A stretch of 64,000 nt of DNA, taken from Streptomyces sp. LHD-70. GTDB taxonomy: Bacteria; Actinomycetota; Actinomycetes; Streptomycetales; Streptomycetaceae. This document shows, piece after piece, positions 10,298-20,282 of the stretch. How positions within the stretch are numbered: position 1 is the first letter of the stretch; each line of letters opens with the position of its first letter. A model generated the notes under the pieces. That model saw nothing but the letters and a program-made list of their open reading frames with translations, ran no database searches and was not told the origin of the DNA. The stretch spans positions 236,456 through 300,455 of the forward strand of contig NZ_JAVIFW010000011.1 of the NCBI RefSeq assembly GCF_031157275.1, in the 5' to 3' direction. Both the position numbers and the translations under genes were made by a program.

Positions 10298-10300
10298 TCG

Positions 10301-10326
10301 GCTTCACGGAAAGTGCCGAAGAGCCA
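10301..10326 (-). repeat. IS right inverted repeat
   Basis: The 26-bp terminus begins GCTTCACGGAAAG and ends GAGCCA. It pairs with 8673-8698 with one mismatch and follows the transposase stop by three bases. Confidence 0.88.
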
Positions 10327-10543
10327 CGATCAAGAGGCCGTTGACAAACTCGCCGTCAGACCACGGAAGAACACCGGCCCGATCAGTCGGCTCTACGTCA
10401 AAGGCGTGGGCACCCAGAAAGACCGCCAAGCATCTCCTGACGACGAACCGTCAAGGAAGTCCTGAGACCTCACGCCGACACCACTGGCTGGTAGATTCCC
10501 GCGTGTCAAGGGCGTGTCATGAACACTCGACCAAGGGAGCGCA

Positions 10544-10882
10544 GTGCAGCAGGCGGTAAAGGGCCGGATAGCGGCTAGGGCAGCGGTGGGGGTGCTGGCG
10601 ATGATGCTCTGTGCGGGCTGCTCGTTCAGCGTCGGTAGCTCGCCCGAGACGGTGAGCAAGGAAGAGGTTGCAGAGAAGGCCTCAAAGGCCCTGGCTAAGC
10701 AGGTCGGCCGGGAGCCCGACGACGTCACCTGCGACGAGGCCCTGAAAGCCGAGGTCAGTGAGACTGTGCGCTGCACACTGACAGCGGACGGCCAGGCGTA
10801 CGGCTTGACGGTCACTGCGAAGTCCGTCACCGACGGCAGGGTCGACATGGACTTTAAGGTCGACGACTCTCCCAAGAGCTGA
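10544..10882 (+). CDS. DUF4333-type lipoprotein
   Basis: 112 residues with a GTG start after AAGGGAGC. The N-terminus is a lipoprotein signal: positive charges, a hydrophobic run, then the lipobox LCAGC with Cys26. The mature part (KEEVAEKASKALAKQVGREP ... VTCDEAL ... VRCTLTADGQAYGLTVTAKSV) matches the small extracytoplasmic DUF4333 domain, with two cysteines likely forming a disulfide. It is probably anchored outside the membrane. Its role is unknown. A hairpin terminator follows. Confidence 0.85.
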   Translation: MQQAVKGRIAARAAVGVLAMMLCAGCSFSVGSSPETVSKEEVAEKASKALAKQVGREPDDVTCDEALKAEVSETVRCTLTADGQAYGLTVTAKSVTDGRVDMDFKVDDSPKS

Positions 10883-10895
10883 GCCCTCATGCAGT

Positions 10896-10929
10896 TGCCG
10901 ATCCTCAGATCACAGCCTGCGGATCGGCA
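10896..10929 (+). terminator. hairpin after DUF4333 gene
   Basis: TGCCGATCC at 10896-10904 pairs with GGATCGGCA at 10921-10929. This 9-bp perfect stem begins 13 bp after the lipoprotein stop. There is no U tract. Confidence 0.5.
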
Positions 10930-11113
10930 GTCGTCCACCCAGCATGGGCCATTGTCCGGGGTGTGAAGGTCCCATGGGGAAGAGTTTCCTGGGCCGGCGC
11001 CGAGAGGTCGGTGAGGACGGCGGGACGGAGTCCAAGAAGTAGGTCAGGCGGCTTGCCCTGTGACGGAGTGGCAGCGTTTGTGGGAAAGGCCTTGTCGGCG
11101 CAATTGTCGTGCG

Positions 11114-11626
11114 TCACAGCTTGCCGGTGATGACTCCGCGCCAGGTCCATCCCGCGCCCAGGACGGTGTCCTGCAGGGGGTTCTTCAGGTCGGAGCTGTC
11201 GAAGTGGAACGTCTCGGTGGCTCCGGTGTTGCCGTCTTCGCCGCCGCCCAGCGTCCAGCGCTTGGAGACCGTCCGTACCTGGCCGCGTTGGACCTCAGCC
11301 GAGATGGCGAGGCTGGGCGTGTTTCCGACCCACGTGACCTCGTATTGCTGATCGAGGGAACGCACTTCGTTGTTCTCCGGAACCAGACGCATGCGTACCT
11401 GGAACACTCGACTCACTTGGGTGCGGACGAAGAAGGTCTGCCAAGCCGGATCCAGGATGCGCCACTCGGCCACCAGATCTGCGCCCTCCTCGCGGCCGTC
11501 CCTGATGACGTATGGGGCGTCAGGCTGGTTGAGGCCCAGCAGGGCCGCATGCACCTCGGCCGCGGATCGCGCGGCGGTGCCGTCGGCGGGGCGCTTGGTT
11601 CCGGTGAGTTTGTCGAAGAGTCCCAT
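11114..11626 (-). CDS. conserved hypothetical protein of ESX-like cassette
   Basis: 170 residues, beginning MGLFDKLTGTKRPADG. It has no signal peptide or membrane segment. The middle is rich in beta-type sequence (QVSRVFQVRMRLVPE; QQYEVTWVGNTPSLAI; GATETFHFDSSDLKNPL). I do not recognise an enzymatic motif. It is the last gene of a five-gene minus-strand run with gaps of 55-66 bp between most members, so it is probably co-transcribed with the WXG-like and effector-like genes upstream. A chaperone or immunity role would be guesswork. Confidence 0.72.
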   Translation of the reverse strand: MGLFDKLTGTKRPADGTAARSAAEVHAALLGLNQPDAPYVIRDGREEGADLVAEWRILDPAWQTFFVRTQVSRVFQVRMRLVPENNEVRSLDQQYEVTWVGNTPSLAISAEVQRGQVRTVSKRWTLGGGEDGNTGATETFHFDSSDLKNPLQDTVLGAGWTWRGVITGKL

Positions 11627-11681
11627 GAGATCAACCTACGGGGAGTGGGTTTGTCGGTGTGAGGTGCCGCCGGGGGCGTGC

Positions 11682-12179
11682 TTAGGAGGCTGCGCCTGTG
11701 TCCGGACGGACCGTGCGCACAAAGTCCTGGAAGTCGTCCAGGACTTCGTGGTGCTGGGCCGCGGTGGATGTCAGGACCAGGCGGATCACCGCTCGCTTTC
11801 CCGGATCGGCGACATCCAGCAGGGACAGGTACACCTGGGACTGGACGAGGTCGCGAGACACCCCACCGACGACGGCTGCGACGGCCAGTGTCTGGGTGAG
11901 TCCCGGTGCGTCCGCAGAGCCGATCTCGCGGCTTGAGGTGACGTTGACCGTCGCGTCGGCCTGACGCAGGCGTTCCACGGACTCGTGGGCGATCTCGGGC
12001 AACGTCGCCGCGTCGGGACGGTACTCACCGTCGATCGTGATGTTCGCGGTGAAGCCCGCGTCCGGTTGCGGGTAGAGCGCGATGAACGCCGCGCCTGGTG
12101 CACCGACTTCGTCCGGTGGTGCGGCGTGCCAGCTTTCCGGCAGTCCGAACTCGATCGGCACGGGCAGGGTCGTGGCCAT
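11682..12179 (-). CDS. hypothetical protein resembling LpqN/DcrB-like proteins
   Basis: 165 residues starting MATTLPVPIEFGLPESWHAA. The pattern (PESWHAAPP ... FTANITIDGEYRPDAATLPE ... QVYLSLLDVADPGKRAVIRL ... LDDFQDFVRTVRP) resembles the LpqN/DcrB fold often found near actinobacterial type VII secretion loci. It has no obvious signal peptide, so it would act in the cytoplasm or be exported with partners. It sits between the effector-like gene and the 11114 gene, consistent with one operon. The family assignment is from memory of patterns. Confidence 0.7.
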   Translation of the reverse strand: MATTLPVPIEFGLPESWHAAPPDEVGAPGAAFIALYPQPDAGFTANITIDGEYRPDAATLPEIAHESVERLRQADATVNVTSSREIGSADAPGLTQTLAVAAVVGGVSRDLVQSQVYLSLLDVADPGKRAVIRLVLTSTAAQHHEVLDDFQDFVRTVRPDTGAAS

Positions 12180-12238
12180 TTCGGGCCCTCCTTACTGTGG
12201 CGGTGTGCCTACGTCAGTAGGCCTGCGGGGAGCGTGAG

Positions 12239-13567
12239 TCAGAACAGGCTGCCGACCCCGTCACCGACCCAGTCAGCCGCATCACCAACGGCATTGGCCG
12301 CATCGCTCGCAGTATCGGCGATCTTCCCCGGATCAACGGTGACCTCGAAGCCCAGCTCGCCGCCGAGCAGGACGGCAGCACCTGCCTTGGCGCCGATGTG
12401 CCACTTGCCATCCTCGCCCTTGCCAAGCGTTGCCTCGGCCTCGGCGCCGATTCCGGCCCAACCCTCGACCGTTCCGCCCGCCCCGATGCCGCCGAGGTCC
12501 GCGCCACCCGCAGCGGCTGCCTTCGCCCCGGCGAACGCTTCCGCGCCCGCGTGCAGCCCGTCGAGGCCGGCCCCGGCGCTGACACCGGCCTCGGCACCAG
12601 CCTTGGCCTCCGCCCGTCCGTACACCCCGACGGGGCCGGCGTCGGCGGTGCCCTTGGCCGAGGCTTCGGCGCCCGCGAACGCAGTCGCCTCGCCCTTGAT
12701 GCCTTCATTGGTGATGCCGCCGGCCGCGGAGGTCTTGGCGCCCGCATAGGCTTCAGCCTCGCCGGCGAGCTTCATCGGGCCGTTGGTGAGCGAGCCCTCC
12801 GCGCTCGCGCGGCCGAGGTCGGCGTGCGCTTCAGCTTCGGCCAGCTTGCCGCTCGCGGCGTTCGGTCCGGTGGTCGAGGCGTCGGCACCGGGCCCGGATG
12901 CTTCGCCCTCGCCTTCGGCAACCCACCCCTCGGGCTTCCTACCGGCGCCCTTCTTCTTCAACTCCGCCGCACGGGTTGCGTCGGCGTCGGTGAGGGAGGT
13001 GACGACCTTGGAGTTGAAGTCGCTTCTGCTCTTGCCGAGATCACGGCGCAGGGCCCAGCAGGCAGTCTCGTCGGCCTCGGCGGCGCGCTTCAGAACGCGT
13101 TCCATGCGGCGGGCGAATGCCTCGCAGATCTCATGCTGTTCGCGGATGGCGGCCTGGCCATCCGGGTCGTGGCGGGCGCCGGTGTCCTGGGAGAGGTCGT
13201 TGCGCGGAGTGACGGTGCCGGTGGCGCTGACCTGGAGATCCTGTTCCTTGGCTTCGACGTCGGCAAGGCGGTGGAGATCGTCCTTGGCCTTCTTGAGCTC
13301 GGTGTGCAGTGATGTGAGAACGCCTGCGATTCCTTTGGCTTCCTTGTGGGCGTTCTCGTACTGCTGTTGGGCGGCGCGCACGTCGTTGTCGGCCTTGGCC
13401 GCCGTCAGGATCGGCTGGGTCCAGTCGGCCTGTCTGAAGGGGCGGGCCACTTGATCGCCGTAGGCGGTGTGCAGCCCTTTCAGCTTGGTGGCGGATTCTT
13501 CCCAACGGTCAGCGGCTGCTTTGAGGTTGCTGAGGTTGAGGTGGTACAGCTGCTCATACTTCGGCAT
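12239..13567 (-). CDS. large WXG/LXG-like secretion substrate with Ala/Gly repeat tail
   Basis: 442 residues. Residues 1-210 are helical with long charged heptad-like stretches (MPKYEQLYHLNLSNLKAAAD; RWEESATKLKGLHTAYGDQV), like the N-terminal export domain of LXG/WXG proteins. Residues ~215-400 are an Ala/Gly-rich repeat with a recurring xAxAxAGAxA pattern (EAEAYAGAKTSAAGG; EATAFAGAEASAKG; EAFAGAKAAAAGG). The end (IADTASDAANAVGDAADWVG) is an amphipathic helix. There are no cysteines beyond two in the first half and no signal peptide. It follows a WXG-sized gene, as type VII effectors often do. The function of the repeat (pore, adhesin or structural) is unknown. Confidence 0.75.
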   Translation of the reverse strand: MPKYEQLYHLNLSNLKAAADRWEESATKLKGLHTAYGDQVARPFRQADWTQPILTAAKADNDVRAAQQQYENAHKEAKGIAGVLTSLHTELKKAKDDLHRLADVEAKEQDLQVSATGTVTPRNDLSQDTGARHDPDGQAAIREQHEICEAFARRMERVLKRAAEADETACWALRRDLGKSRSDFNSKVVTSLTDADATRAAELKKKGAGRKPEGWVAEGEGEASGPGADASTTGPNAASGKLAEAEAHADLGRASAEGSLTNGPMKLAGEAEAYAGAKTSAAGGITNEGIKGEATAFAGAEASAKGTADAGPVGVYGRAEAKAGAEAGVSAGAGLDGLHAGAEAFAGAKAAAAGGADLGGIGAGGTVEGWAGIGAEAEATLGKGEDGKWHIGAKAGAAVLLGGELGFEVTVDPGKIADTASDAANAVGDAADWVGDGVGSLF

Positions 13568-13633
13568 GGAGTGGCGATTCCCCCGTGGCGTCGTGCGTCG
13601 AACTGGCTCTCTAGCGGCGGTGAAGGGCCTGCT

Positions 13634-13963
13634 CTAGCCGAAGTCGCTCCGCAAGGAATCCATGTTGTGTGTGTTCGCCACTTCAGTGCGCTGGTACAGC
13701 ATTCCCGATCTGGCGCACTGGCCGGCGAGGCTGTTGCAGTCGGCCACGAGCGCGGAGACTTGAGCCGACCAGATCTCCGCCAGGCCGGTGAGCGCCTTGT
13801 CCAGCCCACCGTCCCAGTTGTCGGTGCCGAAGTCCCGGGATGCCGAGCGTGTCTCGTCCACCGGATGAGCGCCGGCGCTTCGCGTCTGTCCTGCGATCTC
13901 GCCCGCGCCGGTGCCTGCACGGCTGAGCGCTGCCGGATCCTTGATGTCCGTCCCGGCTGACAC
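13634..13963 (-). CDS. WXG100-sized small secreted-type protein
   Basis: 109 residues, mostly helical, with a central tryptophan turn (LAEIWSAQVSALVADCNSLAG) where WXG100 proteins have Trp-X-Gly; here it reads W-S-A, so it is a divergent member at best. The length and its position directly upstream of the large LXG-like gene (66-bp gap) fit an ESX substrate or targeting partner. The two cysteines (ADCNS, GQCAR) are unusual for the family. No ESX core genes (EccC, EccD) lie in the window. Confidence 0.7.
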   Translation of the reverse strand: MSAGTDIKDPAALSRAGTGAGEIAGQTRSAGAHPVDETRSASRDFGTDNWDGGLDKALTGLAEIWSAQVSALVADCNSLAGQCARSGMLYQRTEVANTHNMDSLRSDFG

Positions 13964-14195
13964 GCCATCTCCTCATCTCGTTTTTACGACCCGCTTGGAG
14001 CCGGAGGTGTCGGATTTTTGACACGCCCACGTCGACGTTGAGTCTAGCTCCTGGCCATTCACCGGAGTTGAGTGAGCTCCCTACTCGTACGGACTTCCGC
14101 CCCTGAAGCTGCCCCGCTCGGAGGGGTACGGGTGTGCCGGTCGAGGTGGCCGCGGCGCGTTCCCCGGGCGTGAGGGTGGGCCGTTCGACGGACCG

Positions 14196-14756
14196 TCAGC
14201 CGCCGATCAACGTGCCCGGCGGGATCTCCGTGTTCCTCGCCTTGTCGCCCAGCTGGTCGTCGTACTGGCCCTGACGCCAGACCAGCAGCTTGAACTGCTC
14301 CGGAGTGAGCACGCCCCGCCACGGGGTGCCGCCCGGGCAGAACACGCCCTCGCAGCCGTAGCAGTAGTGGGCCGGGCTCCACAGGGGGTCGGCGACCGCA
14401 TGGGCGGCCTCCAGGATCTTCCGCTCCCGGCCGTCCTTGCGGATGACCTTGATGGTGAAGACGATTCCGAGGACCGCGATCGCGCCGCCGATCGTGAACA
14501 CCAGGAGCTGCTTCTGCACGCCGAGCCACGCGAGGAGAAACGTGACGCCGGCGCCGGCCGACAGACTCAAGATCACACCCTCGATGAAGTGCGAGCAGCC
14601 GTCGTGGCTGATTGCCGGACCTCTCGCCAGCCGATTCTCCAGGTCCTTCTTCATCGAGCCCTTGCCGGACCACGCCTTCCCGACCGTACGCACCTCGTTC
14701 CCGCCACAGCGCGGGCACTGCGGAACGACCTGCTGAGTTATACCTTCCGATGCCAT
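14196..14756 (-). CDS. zinc-ribbon membrane protein
   Basis: 186 residues from ATG at 14756 (MASEGITQQ). A CPRCGG zinc-ribbon half near residue 16 is followed by two hydrophobic segments (FIEGVILSLSAGAGVTFLLA and LLVFTIGGAIAVLGIVFTI), then a cysteine-rich patch CYGCEGVFCPGG. The predicted arrangement is a cytoplasmic zinc-binding head, two membrane helices and a cytoplasmic tail. It lies 232 bp upstream of the WXG-like gene on the same strand, so it may belong to the same cassette. No specific family is assigned. Confidence 0.68.
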   Translation of the reverse strand: MASEGITQQVVPQCPRCGGNEVRTVGKAWSGKGSMKKDLENRLARGPAISHDGCSHFIEGVILSLSAGAGVTFLLAWLGVQKQLLVFTIGGAIAVLGIVFTIKVIRKDGRERKILEAAHAVADPLWSPAHYCYGCEGVFCPGGTPWRGVLTPEQFKLLVWRQGQYDDQLGDKARNTEIPPGTLIGG

Positions 14757-15214
14757 GAACGGGACGTTAGTACGGCGCCGGTGAGACCCGACGAACACCC
14801 CCGTCGCCTCTACTTCCGCTCCACTTCCCGCAGTTGCTCAAGCTTCACCCCCTCAGCCGCCTCCGCACGACGGGCCGCCGTTTCCGCCACCACACCAGCT
14901 GACCGACGTACCGTCGGAGAAGAACGCCGGGGTCGTGTACGACGAGCTGTTGGCCCGCGTGCGGGCCGCGGTTTCCATGTGCGTACGGAACGCCCGGTCC
15001 GGGATGACTCGGGAGCCGTCCCGAGCGACCAACCGTACGAGGCGAACTGGCAGGTCTGAGCCTGGAATTGACGTCGTGCCAGGCTTCCGGCGCGGGTCAG
15101 TCGCGAAGCGGTCAGCATCTTGCACACCGCGCCGGTGCCGGGGAGGTGATGGAGTGCCGGTGACGGCGGGCGGGAGAGCGCGGACGGGTGAGGCGCTGGT
15201 GGATGGACGGGAGG
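14757..15214. other. 458-bp gap with possible decayed plus-strand gene end
   Basis: No intact gene. Around 14910-15059 two plus frames read like protein: DVPSEKNAGVVYDELLARVR, then, shifted, DDSGAVPSDQPYEANWQV and a stop. A single indel would join them, so this is probably a frameshifted remnant of an unknown gene. Confidence 0.35.
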
Positions 15215-15247
15215 GCGGCCCGGGTCAGCGAACCGGCCCCGGGCCGC
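15215..15247 (-). terminator. hairpin after nitrilase-like gene
   Basis: GCGGCCCGGG at 15215-15224 pairs perfectly with CCCGGGCCGC at 15238-15247. It lies eight bases beyond the stop of the minus-strand carbon-nitrogen hydrolase and fits a GC-rich actinobacterial terminator. Confidence 0.6.
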
Positions 15248-15254
15248 GGGCAAT

Positions 15255-16049
15255 TCAGCCGATGGACACCGTGAAGCGGCGGTTCTCCAGGCTGGGGTTC
15301 GTCACGCGGACGTCCCGTAGGCGTGCGGCGTCGAGGACGGCGGACGCGACGCCGGGGATTTCACCAGCCGACGCCACGGGGTGCCCCATCGGGTCGACGA
15401 TGACACTGTGGCCCGCGCTGATCGGGCCGGTCTGGCCGGCGCCGAGTACGTACACGGTGTTCTCGATCGCCCGGGCGCGCAGCAGCGTGGTCCAGTGGTC
15501 CTCCTTGGCCGGGCCGACGACCCAGGCGGCAGGCACGATCAGGGCATCGGCACCGGCATCGACGAGGAAGCGGGCCATCTCGGGGAAGCGGAGGTCGTAG
15601 CAGGTCATGACCCCGAAGGTGAGGTCGTGGAGGGTGAAGGTGAGCGCCTTGGCGGGCTGGGGCTCGATCCGGTCGGACTCCCGGTAACCGAAGGCGTCGT
15701 AGAGGTGGACCTTGCGGTAGACGCCGAGTCGCTCGCCAGTGCTGTCCACGGCGATCACGGTGTTGCGGGCCCTGTCGGAACCCTCGGTGGGCGTCTCGGT
15801 CATGCCCGCGACGACGGCGATGCTGTGTTCCTTGGCGATTGCCGCGATGGCCGAGGCGAACGGCCCGTCGATCGGCTCCGTCCGGTCTACGATCCGGGCG
15901 GCCCGGTCGGGGTTGGCGTACATCGCGTTCTCGGGGAGCACGACGAGGTCCGAACCCTGGGACGCGGCCGTGGCGATCAGGCCGGATGCCCGGTCCAGGT
16001 TGGCGGCCTTGTCGGTGTCGGCAGCGAACTGGGCGACGGTGGCGAGCAT
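15255..16049 (-). CDS. carbon-nitrogen hydrolase (nitrilase superfamily amidase)
   Basis: 264 residues. The Glu-Lys-Cys triad is in its usual blocks: LVVLPENAMYAN (Glu), GVYRKVHLYDAF (Lys) and GVMTCYDLRFPE (Cys). The C-terminal ARAIENTVYVLGAGQTG and GHSVIVDPMGH blocks match the omega-amidase/NitX group, so it most likely hydrolyses an amide of a small acid in the cytoplasm. It is the last gene of the aldolase-nitrilase pair. Together with the creatininase and Dpp transporter it suggests breakdown of an imported amide or peptide-like compound. Confidence 0.88.
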   Translation of the reverse strand: MLATVAQFAADTDKAANLDRASGLIATAASQGSDLVVLPENAMYANPDRAARIVDRTEPIDGPFASAIAAIAKEHSIAVVAGMTETPTEGSDRARNTVIAVDSTGERLGVYRKVHLYDAFGYRESDRIEPQPAKALTFTLHDLTFGVMTCYDLRFPEMARFLVDAGADALIVPAAWVVGPAKEDHWTTLLRARAIENTVYVLGAGQTGPISAGHSVIVDPMGHPVASAGEIPGVASAVLDAARLRDVRVTNPSLENRRFTVSIG

Positions 16050-16135
16050 GGTGGTGTCTTCCCTTCCGGGGCGTGGGGCGGATCCGGTGGCGTGCGGCAC
16101 AGCTGAACCAGTCGTGCGCGGCACGGCGATGGCGG

Positions 16136-16936
16136 TCAGGTGCGGTCCGGCTGAACCGGTCTTGTGCGGTGCGGGTGTTGAGCGGTCCGGGCTAGTTCGT
16201 CGGCCTCGACCCGCGCGGCGTCGAAGCCGGCCAGCAGGGCGCCGTGCTGCATGGTCAGTACGAGCTGGTCGGCGCCGTGTTCGATCGCGAACGCCTTCTC
16301 CTCGCGTGACCAGGCCGGCAGCACCCAGGGCTTGCCGGCGGCCCGGGCCGCGTCCGCGACGGCGGCGAGGTCGGCGAAGTCCCTTTCGCCACGGGTGTAC
16401 GCACCCCGGTCCCGGCGCATCGACAGGTCGCTGGGTCCGACGAAGACGCCGTTGACCACTGGCAGGGCCAGGATCTCCTTGATCTCCTCGATCGCCCCGG
16501 CGTCCTCGATCATCGGGTAGACCCGGGTCTCGCGGTCCTGGCGGGCGATCCAGTCGTCGTCGAATCCGCCGTAGCCCGCGGTCCGGCCGCCGGCGAAGCT
16601 GCGGTCGCCTAGCGGCGGGAACTTGCCGTACGCGCACACGGCCTCTGCGTGCGCGGCGCTCTCGACGTGCGGGACGACGACGGCCGTGGCCCCGAAGTCG
16701 AGCGCCTGCTGGATGGGTCCACGCTCCGGCCCGAGGACCTTGGCCAGGACTTCGAGGTCCAGTGCGCGGAGGAACGGGACGAAGCGCTCCAGATCCGCGA
16801 GGTCGAAGGCGCCGTGCTCGATGTCGAGCACCACGGCCCCGTAGCCGGTGGCCGCCACGATCTCGGCTGCGGCGAAACTGGGGTCGGACAGCCAGGCGGC
16901 GTAGGAGCGTGGGGAGTTGGTGGTACGCGAGGGCAT
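16136..16936 (-). CDS. HpcH/HpaI-family aldolase
   Basis: 266 residues starting MPSRTTNSPRSYAAWLSDPS. Family blocks include VLDIEHGAFD (general base region), VVVPHVESAAHAEA and MIEDAGAIEEI plus FVGPSDLSMRRD (metal-binding Glu and Asp). Such class II aldolases split 4-hydroxy-2-oxoacids into pyruvate and an aldehyde. The ATG at 16936 is chosen over one at 16969 because the latter falls beyond the palindromic operator. It is divergent from the GntR gene, which probably represses it. Confidence 0.87.
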   Translation of the reverse strand: MPSRTTNSPRSYAAWLSDPSFAAAEIVAATGYGAVVLDIEHGAFDLADLERFVPFLRALDLEVLAKVLGPERGPIQQALDFGATAVVVPHVESAAHAEAVCAYGKFPPLGDRSFAGGRTAGYGGFDDDWIARQDRETRVYPMIEDAGAIEEIKEILALPVVNGVFVGPSDLSMRRDRGAYTRGERDFADLAAVADAARAAGKPWVLPAWSREEKAFAIEHGADQLVLTMQHGALLAGFDAARVEADELARTAQHPHRTRPVQPDRT

Positions 16937-16949
16937 GAGACTCCTAGGG

Positions 16950-16968
16950 TGTATACACTGCGTATACA
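16950..16968. promoter_or_regulatory. GntR-type palindromic operator
   Basis: TGTATACACTGCGTATACA contains the arms TGTATAC / GTATACA around five central bases. It lies in the 50-bp gap between the divergent aldolase and GntR genes, so the GntR protein is the obvious candidate ligand. Confidence 0.65.
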
Positions 16969-16986
16969 TACGAGGAAGGTGGGAGT

Positions 16987-17661
16987 GTGTCAGCCGAAGA
17001 AGGCCGCATGGTGACGGCGCGTGAACGGGCTTACGAGTGGGTCAAGGAAGGCATCCTCCTCGGGCGTTACCCCGAGGGGTCGTTCGTGGAGGAGAAGGTC
17101 CTCTCCGAGGAGGCGGGGGTGTCGCGGACGCCGGTGCGCGAAGCGCTGCACCGGCTGGCCGCCGAGGGGTTCCTCGACATGCTCCCGAGGCGCGGCGCGC
17201 AGGTCCGGCGCGTCACCGTCGGAGAGATGATCGAGACCTACGAGATGCGGCAGGTTCTCGAGATCCACGGTTTCAGCGCCCTGTGTGGGAAGCGCCTCAC
17301 GATTCCGCCGGAACAGGCCGAACTGGTCGCGGAAATGGAGGACCCGGAGCGGCTGAAACGGTGCCGGGCCGGTGACCGCGAGGCGATTGCCGAGCACGCA
17401 AAGCTCGACTTCCGCTTCCACTTCGGCTTCGTACGGGCGACCGGCAACACCGTTCTGACCGATCTGTTCCGCAGCCTCCAACCGCGGCACCAGCGGATCG
17501 GGGTGTCGGCGGTGACCATCCGGCCCGAGCGGCTGCCCATCATCACCCACGAGCACAACAGCCTGCTCAACGCCCTGAGCGCACACGACTTCGAGCGCGC
17601 CGCCGGGACGCTGCGCACCCACCTCAACCCCGACGACACCGTCGTATCGCACCTGAGGTGA
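16987..17661 (+). CDS. GntR-family (FadR subfamily) transcriptional regulator
   Basis: 224 residues with a GTG start. The winged helix covers residues ~8-75 (VLSEEAGVSRTPVREALHRL, then RRGAQVRRVTVGE). The C-terminal FCD effector domain carries the metal-binding-type acidic and histidine residues (EHAKLDFRFHF; ITHEHNSLLNAL). This is the usual repressor of small-acid and amide catabolism, released by a ligand. It is divergent from the aldolase over the TGTATAC palindrome and flanks the ABC operon, so it may control both sides. Confidence 0.88.
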   Translation: MSAEEGRMVTARERAYEWVKEGILLGRYPEGSFVEEKVLSEEAGVSRTPVREALHRLAAEGFLDMLPRRGAQVRRVTVGEMIETYEMRQVLEIHGFSALCGKRLTIPPEQAELVAEMEDPERLKRCRAGDREAIAEHAKLDFRFHFGFVRATGNTVLTDLFRSLQPRHQRIGVSAVTIRPERLPIITHEHNSLLNALSAHDFERAAGTLRTHLNPDDTVVSHLR

Positions 17662-17720
17662 CGTCCGACCGCCTCCCGTCCGAGGCGGCGACCGGACTGT
17701 CCTGAACCCCGCCGTCGGCA

Positions 17721-19408
<1,688 letters not shown>

Positions 19409-19412
<4 letters not shown>

Positions 19413-20233
19413 TTCGCCTCCGCGGGCTCGGCGGTACGGGTGTTCCGGTCGTACTCCGCCAAGTACGCGGCGCAGAAGCCGAGTACGCGCTCGATCCAGA
19501 GCTTGCCGGTCTCGGCGCTGCCCAGGCTCACGTCGCCTGTGCAGCCCGTGGGGCTGACCTCGGAGAAGTCCCAGAAGACGGTGCCGGGCACGTCGTAGCC
19601 GGGAACGGCGGCCTCCAGGTAGCTGGTCGGGATCCAGCCGTCGGCGGAGTGCAGGCCGCCGGGCCGCGCGAGGTCGCTCTGCACCTGCTCGGGGAACATC
19701 GCCAGCATTGCGGAGTGCTCCGGCTCCGCTCCGTGCCCGTACGCCGTGGCCGGGTCCTCGTACGCGTCGCGCATCAGGGCGTAGCCGAGCTGCCAGGGAT
19801 ACAGGTGCCCGACGAGAAGCCCCAAGTCCCGGCGGGCGTCCAGGCTCGCGCCGGTCACGGGGCCGACGTTGCCGCCGTTGTTGTCGACGATGACGATGCG
19901 GCGGAAGCCGGAGGCCACGAGGGCCTCGATGATCTCGTACGTGACGTTGCGCAGCGTCGTCTGGCTGAGGGAGAGGTTGCCGGGGTAGCCCCGAAAAGTG
20001 CCGGAGTGGCCGTAGTTGAGGGCCGGGGCGACCCAGTAGCCGTACTCGCGGGCCAGCCGGTCGGCGACCCATTCGGCGACGATCGAGTCCTCGTGGACGG
20101 GCAGGTGCGGACCGTGCTGTTCGATGGCTCCGATGGGCAGCAGGACGACCGGGTCCTGCTCCGCCAGCTGCCGGACCTGGGTCCAGGAGAGCTCGCCGAG
20201 TCGGTGGGTGGTGGGCAGGGGGACAGCAGCCAT
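19409..20233 (-). CDS. creatininase-family amidohydrolase
   Basis: 274 residues. Family signatures: LLPIGAIEQHGPHLPVHEDS (metal-binding Glu/His/Asp), NYGHSGTFRGYPGNLSLS, VIVDNNGGNVGP and HGAEPEHSAML (His and Glu ligands). Members hydrolyse cyclic amides or related C-N bonds (creatinine, formamide-type intermediates). It is encoded inside the ABC operon between permease and ATPase genes, so its substrate is probably the imported compound. The ATG at 20233 is preferred because the upstream extension is not conserved-looking. Confidence 0.9.
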
Positions 20234-20282
20234 GGCGTTCCTTTCGCGGCGGTACGGGATTCCCGGCGGTTCGGGCACCGGA

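Larger units (their letters stand above)
8673..10326 (+). mobile_element. ISL3-family insertion sequence (decayed)
   Basis: A 1,654-bp element is bounded by 26-bp inverted repeats at 8673-8698 and 10301-10326 that match at 25 of 26 positions. It carries a single ISL3-type transposase gene interrupted by a stop and a frameshift. The 8 bp outside each end do not match, so no target duplication is visible. Both the termini and the gene content support the boundaries directly. Confidence 0.88.
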
